Shown: positions 1-8,576 of the stretch, piece after piece
How the letters are laid out: each line of letters starts with the position of its first letter
Numbering within the stretch: the stretch's first letter is position 1
The notes under the pieces: generated by a model
Database searches by the model: none
Told to the model about the DNA's origin: nothing
Seen by the model: the letters and a program-made list of their open reading frames with translations, nothing else
Assembly (NCBI GenBank): GCA_015499995.1
Contig: JADNRV010000592.1
Coordinates: 1-23,252, forward strand
DNA length: 23,252 nt
Source of the DNA: Flammula alnicola
Lineage: Eukaryota > Basidiomycota > Agaricomycetes > Agaricales > Strophariaceae
Direction: 5' to 3'
Program-made: the position numbers and the translations under genes

Positions 1-309
1 AGCATATAAAGAGTGAATTTTATTCTATAACAATGCTACTGTGTGCGTATGGTGCCAGCGCGTTCAGTCATCAGAAGGAACAAATCTGCACCGGCTGTCA
101 GCTGTGTGACTCGAGAGTCGAGAAACACAATTGGGAAAAACGTGAGGGACACGTGAAGTCTGCACAGTGCCAACATATTTTTGGAACATGGAGTCAATGT
201 GAACAGATGCTGGCAGCCAGTCGACGCCCGGAATTTGGACACCGTGGTGCCAGTTCGATGTGGGTCGAACGTTTAGAGCCATGGATTGTCCACGCATAAT
301 AATTCCTCA
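1..309. other. No gene recognised
   Basis: Short open frames exist on both strands, but none has introns, composition or motifs that look like a protein. I see nothing convincing here. Confidence 0.5.
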
Positions 310-835
310 CTTTTCGCCATATGGTTAGATCCTGAGCGCATGTAATTCTTTGGGTTGTCTATGTATTCCGACACCTCATCCAGACCCAAAAAATGATGTG
401 CTGTCTGTCTTAGTTGACCCGTGATTGTAGGCTGTTGAGGCAGGTACCCCCTCTGTGTCTGGTCAGATCCTGAACGCGTGTAATTCTTTGGGTTGTCCAC
501 GAATTCCTACACCTTGTCCAGACCCAAATAAAAAGGTGCCGTCTCTCTTGGCTGACCCCCGCTGATTTGGTCGTGCTGCCGTTTGTGGAGGCAGGTACCC
601 CCTCTGTGTCTGGTCAGATCCTGAACGCGTGTAATTCTTTGGGTTGTCCACGAATTCCGACACCTTGTCCAGACCCAAATAAAAAGGTGCCGTCTCTCTT
701 GGTTGACCCGTGATTGTGTGCTTTGGAGCCAGGTACCCCCTCTGTGTCTGGTCAGATCCTGAACGCGTGTAACCCCTTACGATGGTCATAAATTCCGACA
801 CCTTATCCAGACCCAAAAAATAATGTGCCGTCTGT
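310..835. repeat. Tandem repeat, about 4 units of 138-151 bp
   Basis: The block starting GGTCAGATCCTGAACGCGTG recurs at 461, 612 and 750, with a diverged first copy near 322, giving periods of about 139, 151 and 138 bp. Each unit also carries a TTTGGGTTGTC block, a CCAGACCCAAA block and a CAGGTACCCCCTCTGTG block. On the minus strand the repeats stay partly open and would encode a repeating peptide containing SGSDQTQRGYL. I think this is a consequence of the repeat and not evidence of a gene. Confidence 0.85.
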
Positions 836-1349
836 CATACTCAACTCAGATATTTGTGCTGTGGAGTCAGATTGTGATAATACATCATACAATAGGCGGT
901 TCACGAGATTTGAAACCTCGGTCACTTGTAGGTGCTAATGGACCATCAATGCTGCTGAACTCATTCAGTATACCACCTAACCGCCTCTCATCCATCAAAT
1001 TGTCTGCCCTCTCCCTGTGTTGCACGACTTGTCGGACAAATGAACTCACTGATATGTACTTGATGTTGCATAGCTGGTGGCTTGCTCGTTGTGTTAATGC
1101 ATTTTTTCAGCAGTTTATTTGGTTTGGCACTGAATGAAAGCTGAGACTTTCGCAAACAGCAGTTTCCACGTCATTGCTAGCAAATTATATCTGACACTAA
1201 TAGGTGATATCTCACCGGGATCCAACAGCCTCCTGAGTCTGGTTCGCATGATACGCATAAGGCTTGCACAATGTGCATATTTATTGGTGGTATGTATATA
1301 AAAATGAGAATACTTCTAATGTGGCGCTCGTGACAGCAGTGTGCTGATA
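836..1349. other. Intergenic, 3' flank of the minus-strand gene
   Basis: An open frame at 823-1137 on the plus strand has no recognisable motif and overlaps the end of the repeat block. It lies downstream of the minus-strand gene ending at 1350, so it probably includes that gene's 3' UTR. No other feature is visible. Confidence 0.4.
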
Positions 1350-2731
1350 TCACTCCGGAACTACATTCCCAGACACTACGTCGTCTACACGCTGTTGGAA
1401 TTCATCGGGCAAAGTATCCTTGATTTCATAGTCCTCGTCGGCTCCGTATAACTGTCGGTCAGCCTTGAGGATGGCATTGAAAGCCCTAATGAGTCAGATC
1501 GGTAAGTGATTGTGAGGAAACCTAAGAGATTATAACCCACTTTGTGACTTTAGAGACGGAGGAGTCTGCTGTCTTGCGAATAAACTCAAGGCGGTCGTCA
1601 ATCAGGTTCCAATACCTCTCAGAGCCCCCACATTCTCTGTGAACCTTGCGCTGTCAAGATATGTCAGACGGGAGCAGTGGCAGGAGAAGAAAACGTCACT
1701 TGCCATAATTGCCACTCGGGCGCAAAGCTGGACGGTGGGACGACACGGCGTATCTTTGACGATCTGCTGGGCAAGGGCAAATATGTTCTGGTTGGAAATG
1801 ATGCTCTGATTAATCTGTTCAAGAAGAGAGGAAATGTTGGGTCCCTGTCAGTAAAACAGGGTACTCGCACTGGTGCGTCACGTACAATTTTCTTGATCTT
1901 TGATCGAAGTTGGGTGAGGGCGTAACTGACTTGGGTTTTTATCTTTTCCCAACTAGCATAGTCGTGCTCAATTCTAGGTGGCAGATCAAAACGATATTTG
2001 CTAATAATATTCTATATAAAGTGATCAATGCAAAGTTCAAGGAAGGGTGAAGGACAGACCAAGATATGATTACGAGGAATGTTGCCTTTATAGGCGCTGA
2101 TCTTGACGGAAAGGAGAACAGCAAGCGCATAGTTGCTGATGTTGGTCTATGAACAGCTAAGCTATGAGCAACAGGTCAAGTCTTAGAGACATACTTTGAG
2201 CTCTTCAGAGACCTGAAACGGTGGTGCCGCCGACTGGAACGAGTCCACCTTGTTCTCCACTGACAAGAGACAAATCAAGAGCTTTGCTTGCCGGCCAAGG
2301 GGCGAGTCCTACATATGACGTTTAGACGTGCAAGTCAAACAACACATCAATCGGTCAGTGGGACTCACCAACAGGAACGCTTCCAATTCGTCGCGTTGTT
2401 CTGCCCGCAGCTTCTTGCGTGTTGCAGAACGTAGACTCGCCGCGGTAACATTGCTTATTGATGGCGCCAATGCTTGAAACTGTGTCGGCGTCGTCGAAGG
2501 ATCATCCTCGGGTTCAGTATCTCCACCGTTGGCTGAATCGCCTTCCTGACGCGGTCGTTTCCCAAGGGTCGACAGTTCTGGTGGGGGGCTAGAGTGCAGC
2601 ATGGCAGCTTCAATCTCCAGCTCTGCATTTGTTCGCAGAAAGACAGCACCTTCCCTCTGGAGAGGGCGGGACTAGGCAGATGTAATGGATCGAGCAGAAG
2701 TATTAGGTGAGTCGTCATCGATGGGAGCCAT
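1350..2731 (-). CDS. Uncharacterised mushroom-family protein, 7 exons, early in-frame stop
   Basis: Hand-built exons (minus strand): 2731-2369, 2308-2195, 2146-2060, 2011-1886, 1844-1704, 1650-1541 and 1485-1350. Together they encode about 358 residues with consistent phases. The introns are 41-60 nt; the one at 1703-1651 has a GC-AG donor (GCAAGT). The protein is soluble-looking with no signal peptide or membrane segment. Recognisable stretches include KLRAEQRDELEAFLL, SPLGRQAKLLICLL, ISAYKG, FDLPPRIEH, ALTQLRSKIKK and YWNLIDDRLEFIRKTA. From memory these resemble a multicopy family of uncharacterised proteins in Agaricomycetes; I know no function. An in-frame TAG at 2674-2672 (codon 20) interrupts the frame from the first ATG at 2731. 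An in-frame Met at 2602 could serve as start instead, giving about 315 residues. It is therefore either an intact gene with a downstream start or a recent pseudogene. The big transposon sits about 520 bp upstream of the first ATG. Confidence 0.7.
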
Positions 2732-3245
2732 TGTGGGATGATGAAAAGAAGAGAAATATCGAGCCCTTTTGTATAATGGTCTTACATACGCAAATGACTC
2801 GGGTTCTTCTGCTGAGTCACTCTGAGTCAACAAACAATCAACAGGGACAATATATGCTTGACCAAATCAGATAATCGGAAACGGTCTGAACCAATCCGTC
2901 ACAGCAAATGTGCCTGTTTGCCTTGCCAAGGAAACTAGAAATCTGTCGCTTATTAATAGGGAAATTCTCTGTCTTTAGAAAAAGACTCCAATAAGATTCG
3001 TACCTCACATATGCACCAGCTGCAAGATATGCACTTCCTAACAGGAACGCCGGTCTTGTCCCCTAACAAGATCTCTGAACTTCTACAGGCTCGAGTCGTG
3101 GGACAGCATCATGTCCTGTTAAAGTGGAAGCTTCAAGCTTGAATTCCGTTACGAACTGCCGGAAGAACGCATGCTTGAATGTCAAAAATAAGGAGGTCTC
3201 ACTGCCGTTTAACTCTAGGAATTTGACACTTGGATTCCGCGACAC
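2732..3245. other. Left flank next to the transposon; possible partial exon on minus strand
   Basis: A minus-strand frame is open from the transposon junction to a stop near 3063. Across the reconstructed empty site the same frame continues into the right flank (see findings), so the element may have landed in an exon. Further down the minus strand, about 3000-3060, another frame encodes a Cys-rich stretch (CISCSWCIC) just before a GTACG donor-like site. Nothing is recognisable by family. Confidence 0.25.
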
Positions 3246-3253
3246 GGTGCCAT
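3246..3253. repeat. Left 8-bp target-site duplication GGTGCCAT
   Basis: GGTGCCAT directly precedes the left terminal inverted repeat and is repeated at 22018-22025 directly after the right one. Eight bp agrees with what is known for KDZ/Zisupton-type elements. One base is ambiguous: if the right terminus is taken as CCTATGTG, the shared duplication becomes the 7-mer GTGCCAT. Confidence 0.85.
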
Positions 3254-3644
3254 CACATAGGACAGTGTAACAATCACCTTAGTAACCTGAGTCCGGTAAT
3301 CAACAAAATCACAATGATCACCGGGCTAGCCGCACTGACTTAGAAACAACAGCTGTCATGTGCTTCACGGTGCGGCCGGATCAGATACGAAATCGCGTGT
3401 CTCACGGTTCATTTGCATGCGACTGGGTCCTATAGGCACACCCAGGGCCTGGTTACCATACGGGGTTCGGTCCCGAGGGTGGGCGTAATGGCTTCCCAGG
3501 GGGCCCGGTAATCCATTCCCAGGGGGCCCAGGCGATTGATTCCCAGGGGGGCCAGCTAGCGCAGGATAATAGGGGCCCGGTAATTGGTCCCGAGGGCGGC
3601 CATATAAATGGCCCTCGGGTTCTGCCTAGCATTCCTTTACACGT
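3254..3644 (+). repeat. Left 391-bp terminal inverted repeat
   Basis: It matches the reverse complement of 21628-22018 without gaps; the only difference found is one base in the GATCAGATACG segment. It contains three direct copies of TTCCCAGGGGG at about 3493, 3516 and 3540, two GGGGCCCGGTAAT-type blocks, and CCCGAGGG/CCCTCGGG motifs. These repeated boxes are natural candidates for transposase or accessory-protein binding sites (inference). Confidence 0.93.
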
Positions 3645-4167
3645 CCATTCCACAAAAATTGGTTGTCCCTCGGCATACCCTGCATCGTCTCCCACACTCA
3701 CCAGAAAACAGGATCTGTAGTTTTGACATATTGTCTTCCAGGGGATGTACAAGTAGAAAGCAAATAACAGTCTAAATTGGTGTCATAACTAGAAAAGTAC
3801 CCCTGAAGTTAACCAACACATTTAGACTATGCAGCGAATCATGTTTTTCTATCGCAGGTAGGTGATAATGGTGAAATGTCAACCCTCGGCCGATAGAACC
3901 CACCGTGGTCATCCCAATTTTCAGGAATTTTTAACCATATTTGCATCACGGTCCACTACTATTCATGTCATGTAATTCGACTGAGCACCCCTGCGGAGCA
4001 ACTGTTGACCCTCGGGTGCAGGGCCTCCGGGCCAGTCATACATGATTTTCTGCACTGAATGATTTTCAAGTTAGCATATTTTAACTGTCTTTTATTTGAC
4101 CCAAGTTGATATCATTTACATGCTATTGTCATGGTAATATATGCTACAGCCATACTCAGTCGTGTAA
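3645..4167. other. Left subterminal non-coding region
   Basis: No gene is seen. At 3668-3770 there is a diverged copy of a module that also occurs twice, in opposite orientations, at the right end (21371-21486 and 21497-21607). Two ACCCTCGG boxes (about 3881 and 4009) match the hairpin motif near 21309-21348. An AT-rich stretch just before 4168 is probably the 3' UTR of gene A. Confidence 0.55.
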
Positions 4168-5858
4168 CTACATCCAAGGGCGCAAAAGATCTTTGATACT
4201 CTCGAGTTCATCTCCCACCTCGGAAAGGATATTCACAGAAAGAATTTCGGCCTGCAACTGGTTACGACGAGCACTGTTAAACACGTGTAATTTGTTTTCA
4301 TACGTGTTGTCATCGAAGTCCGAGTCTAAAACTCCCATATGGACGTTATAGAGCTGCTGTTCGGTGTATGACTATGGACTGTGTTCAGTGGTATAGACAA
4401 GTAATGTGAATATATACTCACAAATTTTATCGGCGGGTTGAAGTTCGAGATGCATCTTGTCGAATCTAACTCAATGTCCGATGGCTTCAAGGGACGTTCA
4501 TAAGCGGCGACCGGGGTCATGGGTCTCTCCCCGCGGGTGTGGACATTCCTGTTGGAAACAAACCTGGCTTCCGGGGGTGGTCTGAAAAAAGTATTCGGCC
4601 CATGGGCATCGTCAATAACGGCATCCACCACCTCCACCCAAGAGGGTTTGGGTGCGCACGCGAGAGACGCCGGAGTGCCCGATGGCCCCACTGGTTCAGC
4701 CTCGGAATCTTGATCAAAGGTAAGCTAGTGACAGGTACTGGGACGATGGAAGGCTCACCGAAGCTCTGTTGAATGTTTCCTACAATCATAGCCGTGTCTT
4801 CAGAATGTGATCAGCTTAGACTCCACAATGTCCAATATGACACTTACTGCCTGACATGTTCTCGAGCTCCTGAAAGTCCTTTTTAACTGCTATGTTCTTG
4901 CCCTTTGTGGACACCTCGGAGTCAGAATCACTGCCTAATGGAGGGGTCAGTCAGCCTCGGCATGCCGACAGTTGCAGACCATACCTAATATTGCCTCAAG
5001 CTGCTCGGCCTTAATTGAGTGGAGCAGTAGACGTGGCTGCGGCGTGGATCCCGAGGGCGACCAGGCATCAGCGTCCGAGGAATTGGTGCCTGATCCAATG
5101 TCAGGTTGGGATGCAAATGGCTAAGTCTGACTTACCAAGCAATGTGTCCACCGATTTACGAACATCGATCACATGAGGGGCCTCATCATCTGATTGTAGT
5201 CTGAGTTTGTGGAAGACTTAAGTAAGGAGAAAAACTTACCAGATGAGACCTGAACTCGGTCAACTAGTGCGAATGGCTGGCTGGCCTCGGGCTGCAGATT
5301 TGATTCCGAGTCGGATATATCAATAGCATGCCTGCCCCGCGGGATCAATGCAAAAGGCTGGCTGCATAGTATACCCATGGGGACAACTTCGGCCTCCGAG
5401 TCAGATAAGAGAATAACCTCTGACCGTGGGATTAGGGTAAAGGGTTGGCTGGCGATGTTGGGCACTGGTTCGGGGCCCTCGGTATGACGTCCCGCGGCCA
5501 CAGTAGGTGTACAGCCTTCTGTCAACTCGGGCCCGGACTCGGAGTCTGAGTCAGAAGAGAGAGCGAGTGTGGAGCGCGGGTTGAGCTCGAATGGCTGGCT
5601 GGCTACACGTCCCTCGGCCCCGGTGGGCTTGACGGGCTTCTTCGGTGGTGGTATGCTTAACTTGTCCAAAGCATTGGATAAAGTCAACAAGGGTGAGCCT
5701 GCACCAGTGTTGATAATCCTGCTATGCATAGTGTTCGCGGGGTGTGACTGTTGATTACCTGCTTGATTGCCAGCAATTTGGAGAGAAGTACTGGGGCTTT
5801 TCACAGCTGGAGACACCTCGTGTGCTGCTGCTGAACGTCTGGAGAAATTCTTAGACAT
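4168..5858 (-). CDS. Gene A: tandem SUMO-interaction-motif-like repeat protein, 7 exons
   Basis: Exons (minus): 5858-5240, 5189-5136, 5089-4985, 4934-4848, 4797-4759, 4708-4422 and 4371-4168, giving 464 residues. Five introns are exactly 50 nt by my count and one is 46; phases are consistent throughout. The N-terminal half carries four repeats of the form [AC]SQPFxLxxR followed by a hydrophobic cluster and acidic serines: LALSSDSDSE, VILLSDSEAE, AIDISDSES, and VQVSSDDEA, which spans the first splice junction. Hydrophobic residues followed by SDSE is the classic SUMO-interacting motif shape, so the protein may bind SUMOylated partners (inference). The C-terminus (last exon) is mixed, possibly helical, ending LESIKDLLRPWM. 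There is no transmembrane segment or catalytic motif. It shares a 228-bp divergent promoter region with gene B. I do not recognise a named family. Confidence 0.82.
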
Positions 5859-6086
5859 GGATGAGTGGAGCGTAAAGGCAAGTTGACTGATTTCCTTATC
5901 GATCGGTAGCCTTTATCGGAGCCCGGGCAGGTCACGTGACACATGTTGTGTTTGTTTGTACAAGGTTGAAATTGGCCAAGTTCATTTCGAGCGCTCTCTT
6001 TTCACTACCACTACCACTACCATCTCCATCCACCGTCCTCCATCCCACCCACTTCCAATTCGATCCCCCGCCCTCCATTATCCGCA
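5859..6086. promoter_or_regulatory. Divergent promoter region between genes A and B
   Basis: 228 bp separate the two start codons. It contains the palindromic E-box-like CACGTG inside GGTCACGTGACAC near 5931-5943, and a pyrimidine-rich CACTACCACTACCAC tract before gene B, typical of a fungal 5' leader. Its role in co-regulating the pair is inferred from position only. Confidence 0.45.
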
Positions 6087-8300
6087 ATGCCATCACCCAC
6101 AACCCAACAACCCAACGTCTCAGAGGCGCAAGCACATCGGCTGGCTGACGGATTCGAAGCGCGCGTGACGCGCTACCTCGACACGGACGACAAGGAGGGG
6201 TTCTACAGGAACCAGAAGGGATTGTACCTGGACCTGGTATGTCTGAGTTGTCATTATATTCCATTTGATACTCACAGTGTATCTCAGTATGAAGCAAACA
6301 AAGCGCTGGAGGTTTACAAGCGCCCCGCGGACGAGTTCCGCCTCCTGGACTTCTGGGTCCGGGTATTCATCAAGGGCCAGGCAAAACTGCCCAACGGCAC
6401 CGTCAAGCTAAATGCGGACTTCGAGAGTGTGAAGAAGTACAGGTGCAAGTTTGAGGACTGGAAGGCCGTGGAGGGGCACAAGGTGTCAGGGGCGAAGTAC
6501 CGAGGTGCCGAGGGCGTGGAGCGGAGGGAGGACGAGACGAGACAGGCCGAGGGTGAGGTGCAGGAGAAGGACAGTGTGGAGAGACGAAGGGAGAGGACCG
6601 AGGGGCCAGAGGTGAAGAAAGCGAAGCAAAAGGGAGCCGAAGGGAATGTGCAGGAGGAGGAGAGGCAGGGAAGACAGGAGAAAGACGCCGAGGTGAAGGC
6701 GAGTGGGAAGGCAAAGGGGAAAGCAAAGGCGGTGGAGCCAGAGGAGTCGGAGTCGAGTGAGGAAGAGGAGAGTAGCAGACGCCCACGGGCGAAGGATGGT
6801 GCGAAGGCCCAGGGGAAAAAGAAGAGTCGCGATGATGCTGAGCGGATGCCGGCACCGAGTAGAGGGAGCAAGGAGGGGAAACCACCGGTCGACAAACAGA
6901 AGGCGCCGAAGGTGACCAAGCGCAGAATCACATCGAAGCCGACGGTGGAGAGCTCGGACGACGAAGAGGAGGAGGAGAAGAAGAGCAAGGGCAAAGGGAA
7001 GGCCAAGCCCAAGCCTAAGTCGAAGGCAAAGAGCGCGGTGGACACCGACGAGTCCGACGGGTCGGACGACGAGACACCCCCGCTGGAGACCGTACAGGCA
7101 CGTGCCGAGGCGAAGAAAGCCGCCCAGACCCGCCCCGAGGCCCCTCCTGCCGACTGCCTCGAGCTCGAGGAGAAGTGCATCCATTGCATGAAGCACAGCC
7201 GACGGTGCCTGTGGACGCCCGAGGCCCTCAAGAAGGCGGGCCCGAAGGCATGCTGGCAGTGCAAGGTACACAAGATCGGGTGCCTCCCCAATGCCCGGTC
7301 CTCGGGCCCCATCGTCGTTGACCTCGACACCCCCCTGAATGCCCTCGCTGACTTGCTCGGGCCTGCCCCCTCCCGTGCCGATGGTGTTCCAGGTGCGGGT
7401 ACTGCAGGTGAGAACCCCGACGGGCCGGCGACACTGGGGGAGCTTCTCGTTGAGCTCCTCCAGACGGTGCGAGCAACACAGGAGGAGAACAGGGAGTTGC
7501 GAAGGGAGATGAGGGCGGTGCAGACCGCCCTCCGGTCGAGGACGGCATATGATGCCAAGGGGCAGGGTGAGCTGAAGGAGCTCATCCTCGGCCTCTCAGC
7601 TGCACTGTCAGCCCCAGCACTGTCCCCCCCGCGGGCTAAAACACCCCCCGGCAAGGTAACCCCTCGGCCTCAGACGCTGCCCCCGCCCCCCAGCAAGAAG
7701 GCGACACCTCGGCCTCAGACACCCCCACCCCCCAATACACCCCCCAAGGCAACTCCACAGCCAAAAACCCCACAACCGACCACGGTCACCGAGCCCCCGC
7801 GGACGCCTTCGCCTGCACCGAAGGCGCCGACCCCACGGCCCCTCATTGCACCCAGTCGAAATGGCCCCCCGATCAGCGACAGCGAAGAAGAGATCCCAGC
7901 TGGATCGACACCACTGGCGCCACCCATCCCAGGGGCCACTGTGCCCTCACCTCGGCCCATCCCATCTCGGCCAACTGGTGGCTCAGCATCTAGTGCATCG
8001 AGGGCACCGCACGTTGAAGAGGAGGAAGAGGAGGCCATCCCTTCCGTGGTGGCTGACCATACGCGAAATCGAATGAAGGCGATTGCCCTTCCCCCGGGTG
8101 TCGATTCGAGTGAGGAGTCTGAACCCGAGGTGGAGGTACCCAAGTCGAAGAAGCGGAAGGGCCGCGGGGATGCCGACGGCGATGAGCATGAGGAACCAGC
8201 GGCCCCGAAGAAGGCGAAACCTCAACACTCCCCGGTGAAGGCAGGTGGCTCGAAAGTGAAGGGAACCATTCGGAAGCCGAAGGCCGCTGGCAAGAAGTAG
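6087..8300 (+). CDS. Gene B: Zn2Cys6-like zinc-cluster protein with coiled coil
   Basis: One 51-nt phase-0 intron (GTATGT...CTCAG, 6237-6287) lies in the frame; splicing gives about 720 residues, reading through gives 737. The N-terminal ~120 residues look globular. A long Lys/Glu/Ser-rich segment (about 130-320) follows, with basic KGKGKAKPK and acidic SSDDEEEEE tracts suggestive of nuclear localisation and phosphorylation. At 347-382 the cysteines follow C-x2-C-x6-C-x14-C-x2-C-x6-C, the spacing of fungal binuclear zinc clusters. A heptad-like stretch at roughly 433-468 (ELLVELLQTV, ENRELRREMR) predicts a coiled coil. The C-terminus is Pro/Thr-rich with SDSEEE and SSEESEPE patches and ends in basic KKRKGRG. 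Likely a DNA-binding accessory protein of the element; its target is unknown. A large minus-strand frame here is a codon-bias shadow. Confidence 0.85.
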   Translation: MPSPTTQQPNVSEAQAHRLADGFEARVTRYLDTDDKEGFYRNQKGLYLDLVCLSCHYIPFDTHSVSQYEANKALEVYKRPADEFRLLDFWVRVFIKGQAKLPNGTVKLNADFESVKKYRCKFEDWKAVEGHKVSGAKYRGAEGVERREDETRQAEGEVQEKDSVERRRERTEGPEVKKAKQKGAEGNVQEEERQGRQEKDAEVKASGKAKGKAKAVEPEESESSEEEESSRRPRAKDGAKAQGKKKSRDDAERMPAPSRGSKEGKPPVDKQKAPKVTKRRITSKPTVESSDDEEEEEKKSKGKGKAKPKPKSKAKSAVDTDESDGSDDETPPLETVQARAEAKKAAQTRPEAPPADCLELEEKCIHCMKHSRRCLWTPEALKKAGPKACWQCKVHKIGCLPNARSSGPIVVDLDTPLNALADLLGPAPSRADGVPGAGTAGENPDGPATLGELLVELLQTVRATQEENRELRREMRAVQTALRSRTAYDAKGQGELKELILGLSAALSAPALSPPRAKTPPGKVTPRPQTLPPPPSKKATPRPQTPPPPNTPPKATPQPKTPQPTTVTEPPRTPSPAPKAPTPRPLIAPSRNGPPISDSEEEIPAGSTPLAPPIPGATVPSPRPIPSRPTGGSASSASRAPHVEEEEEEAIPSVVADHTRNRMKAIALPPGVDSSEESEPEVEVPKSKKRKGRGDADGDEHEEPAAPKKAKPQHSPVKAGGSKVKGTIRKPKAAGKK

Positions 8301-8576
8301 GGCAGGTTGGTCGTGTTTGTAGATAGTAGTCCTCTTGCCTCCCTCCTCCCCTCGGTGACATTGCACCGCCTCTTTTGTGTAGCTGATTGACGATGCCGCC
8401 CTCGGGGCCCGTGGCCCTTCGACCACACATGCACTTGCTGCGGGCCCCTTTTTTTTGTCTGTTATATATTTGTTTTATAATGTTTAATTGATCCTGTCTT
8501 GCTGTCCCAAAGTGTGATCTAAGTGACTGCCAACCATGCAACACTGAATTGTGACTACCAAATACACATAGTTCTA
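8301..8576. terminator. Convergent 3' region of genes B and C
   Basis: 276 bp between the two stop codons hold an 8-T run at about 8451-8458 and AT-rich stretches with ATAATG/TTAATTG that could carry polyadenylation signals. No gene is visible. Confidence 0.35.

Noticed and set aside
273..816. Minus-strand repeat protein in the tandem repeat block
   Set aside because: The frame breaks between units of unequal length; starts are non-ATG or internal; no homology recognised.
900..1000. Possible tRNA-like sequence around GTTCACGAGATTTGAAACC
   Set aside because: I could not form an acceptor stem, anticodon arm or matching T-loop around it.
4519..4772. Plus-strand small ORFs overlapping gene A exon 6
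   Set aside because: Antisense shadows; the minus strand has consistent splice phases and continuous protein sequence.
6314..7654. Long minus-strand open frame (446 aa) opposite gene B
   Set aside because: Ser/Phe/Leu-rich low-complexity product mirroring the Lys/Glu-rich codons of gene B; no intron or motif logic of its own.
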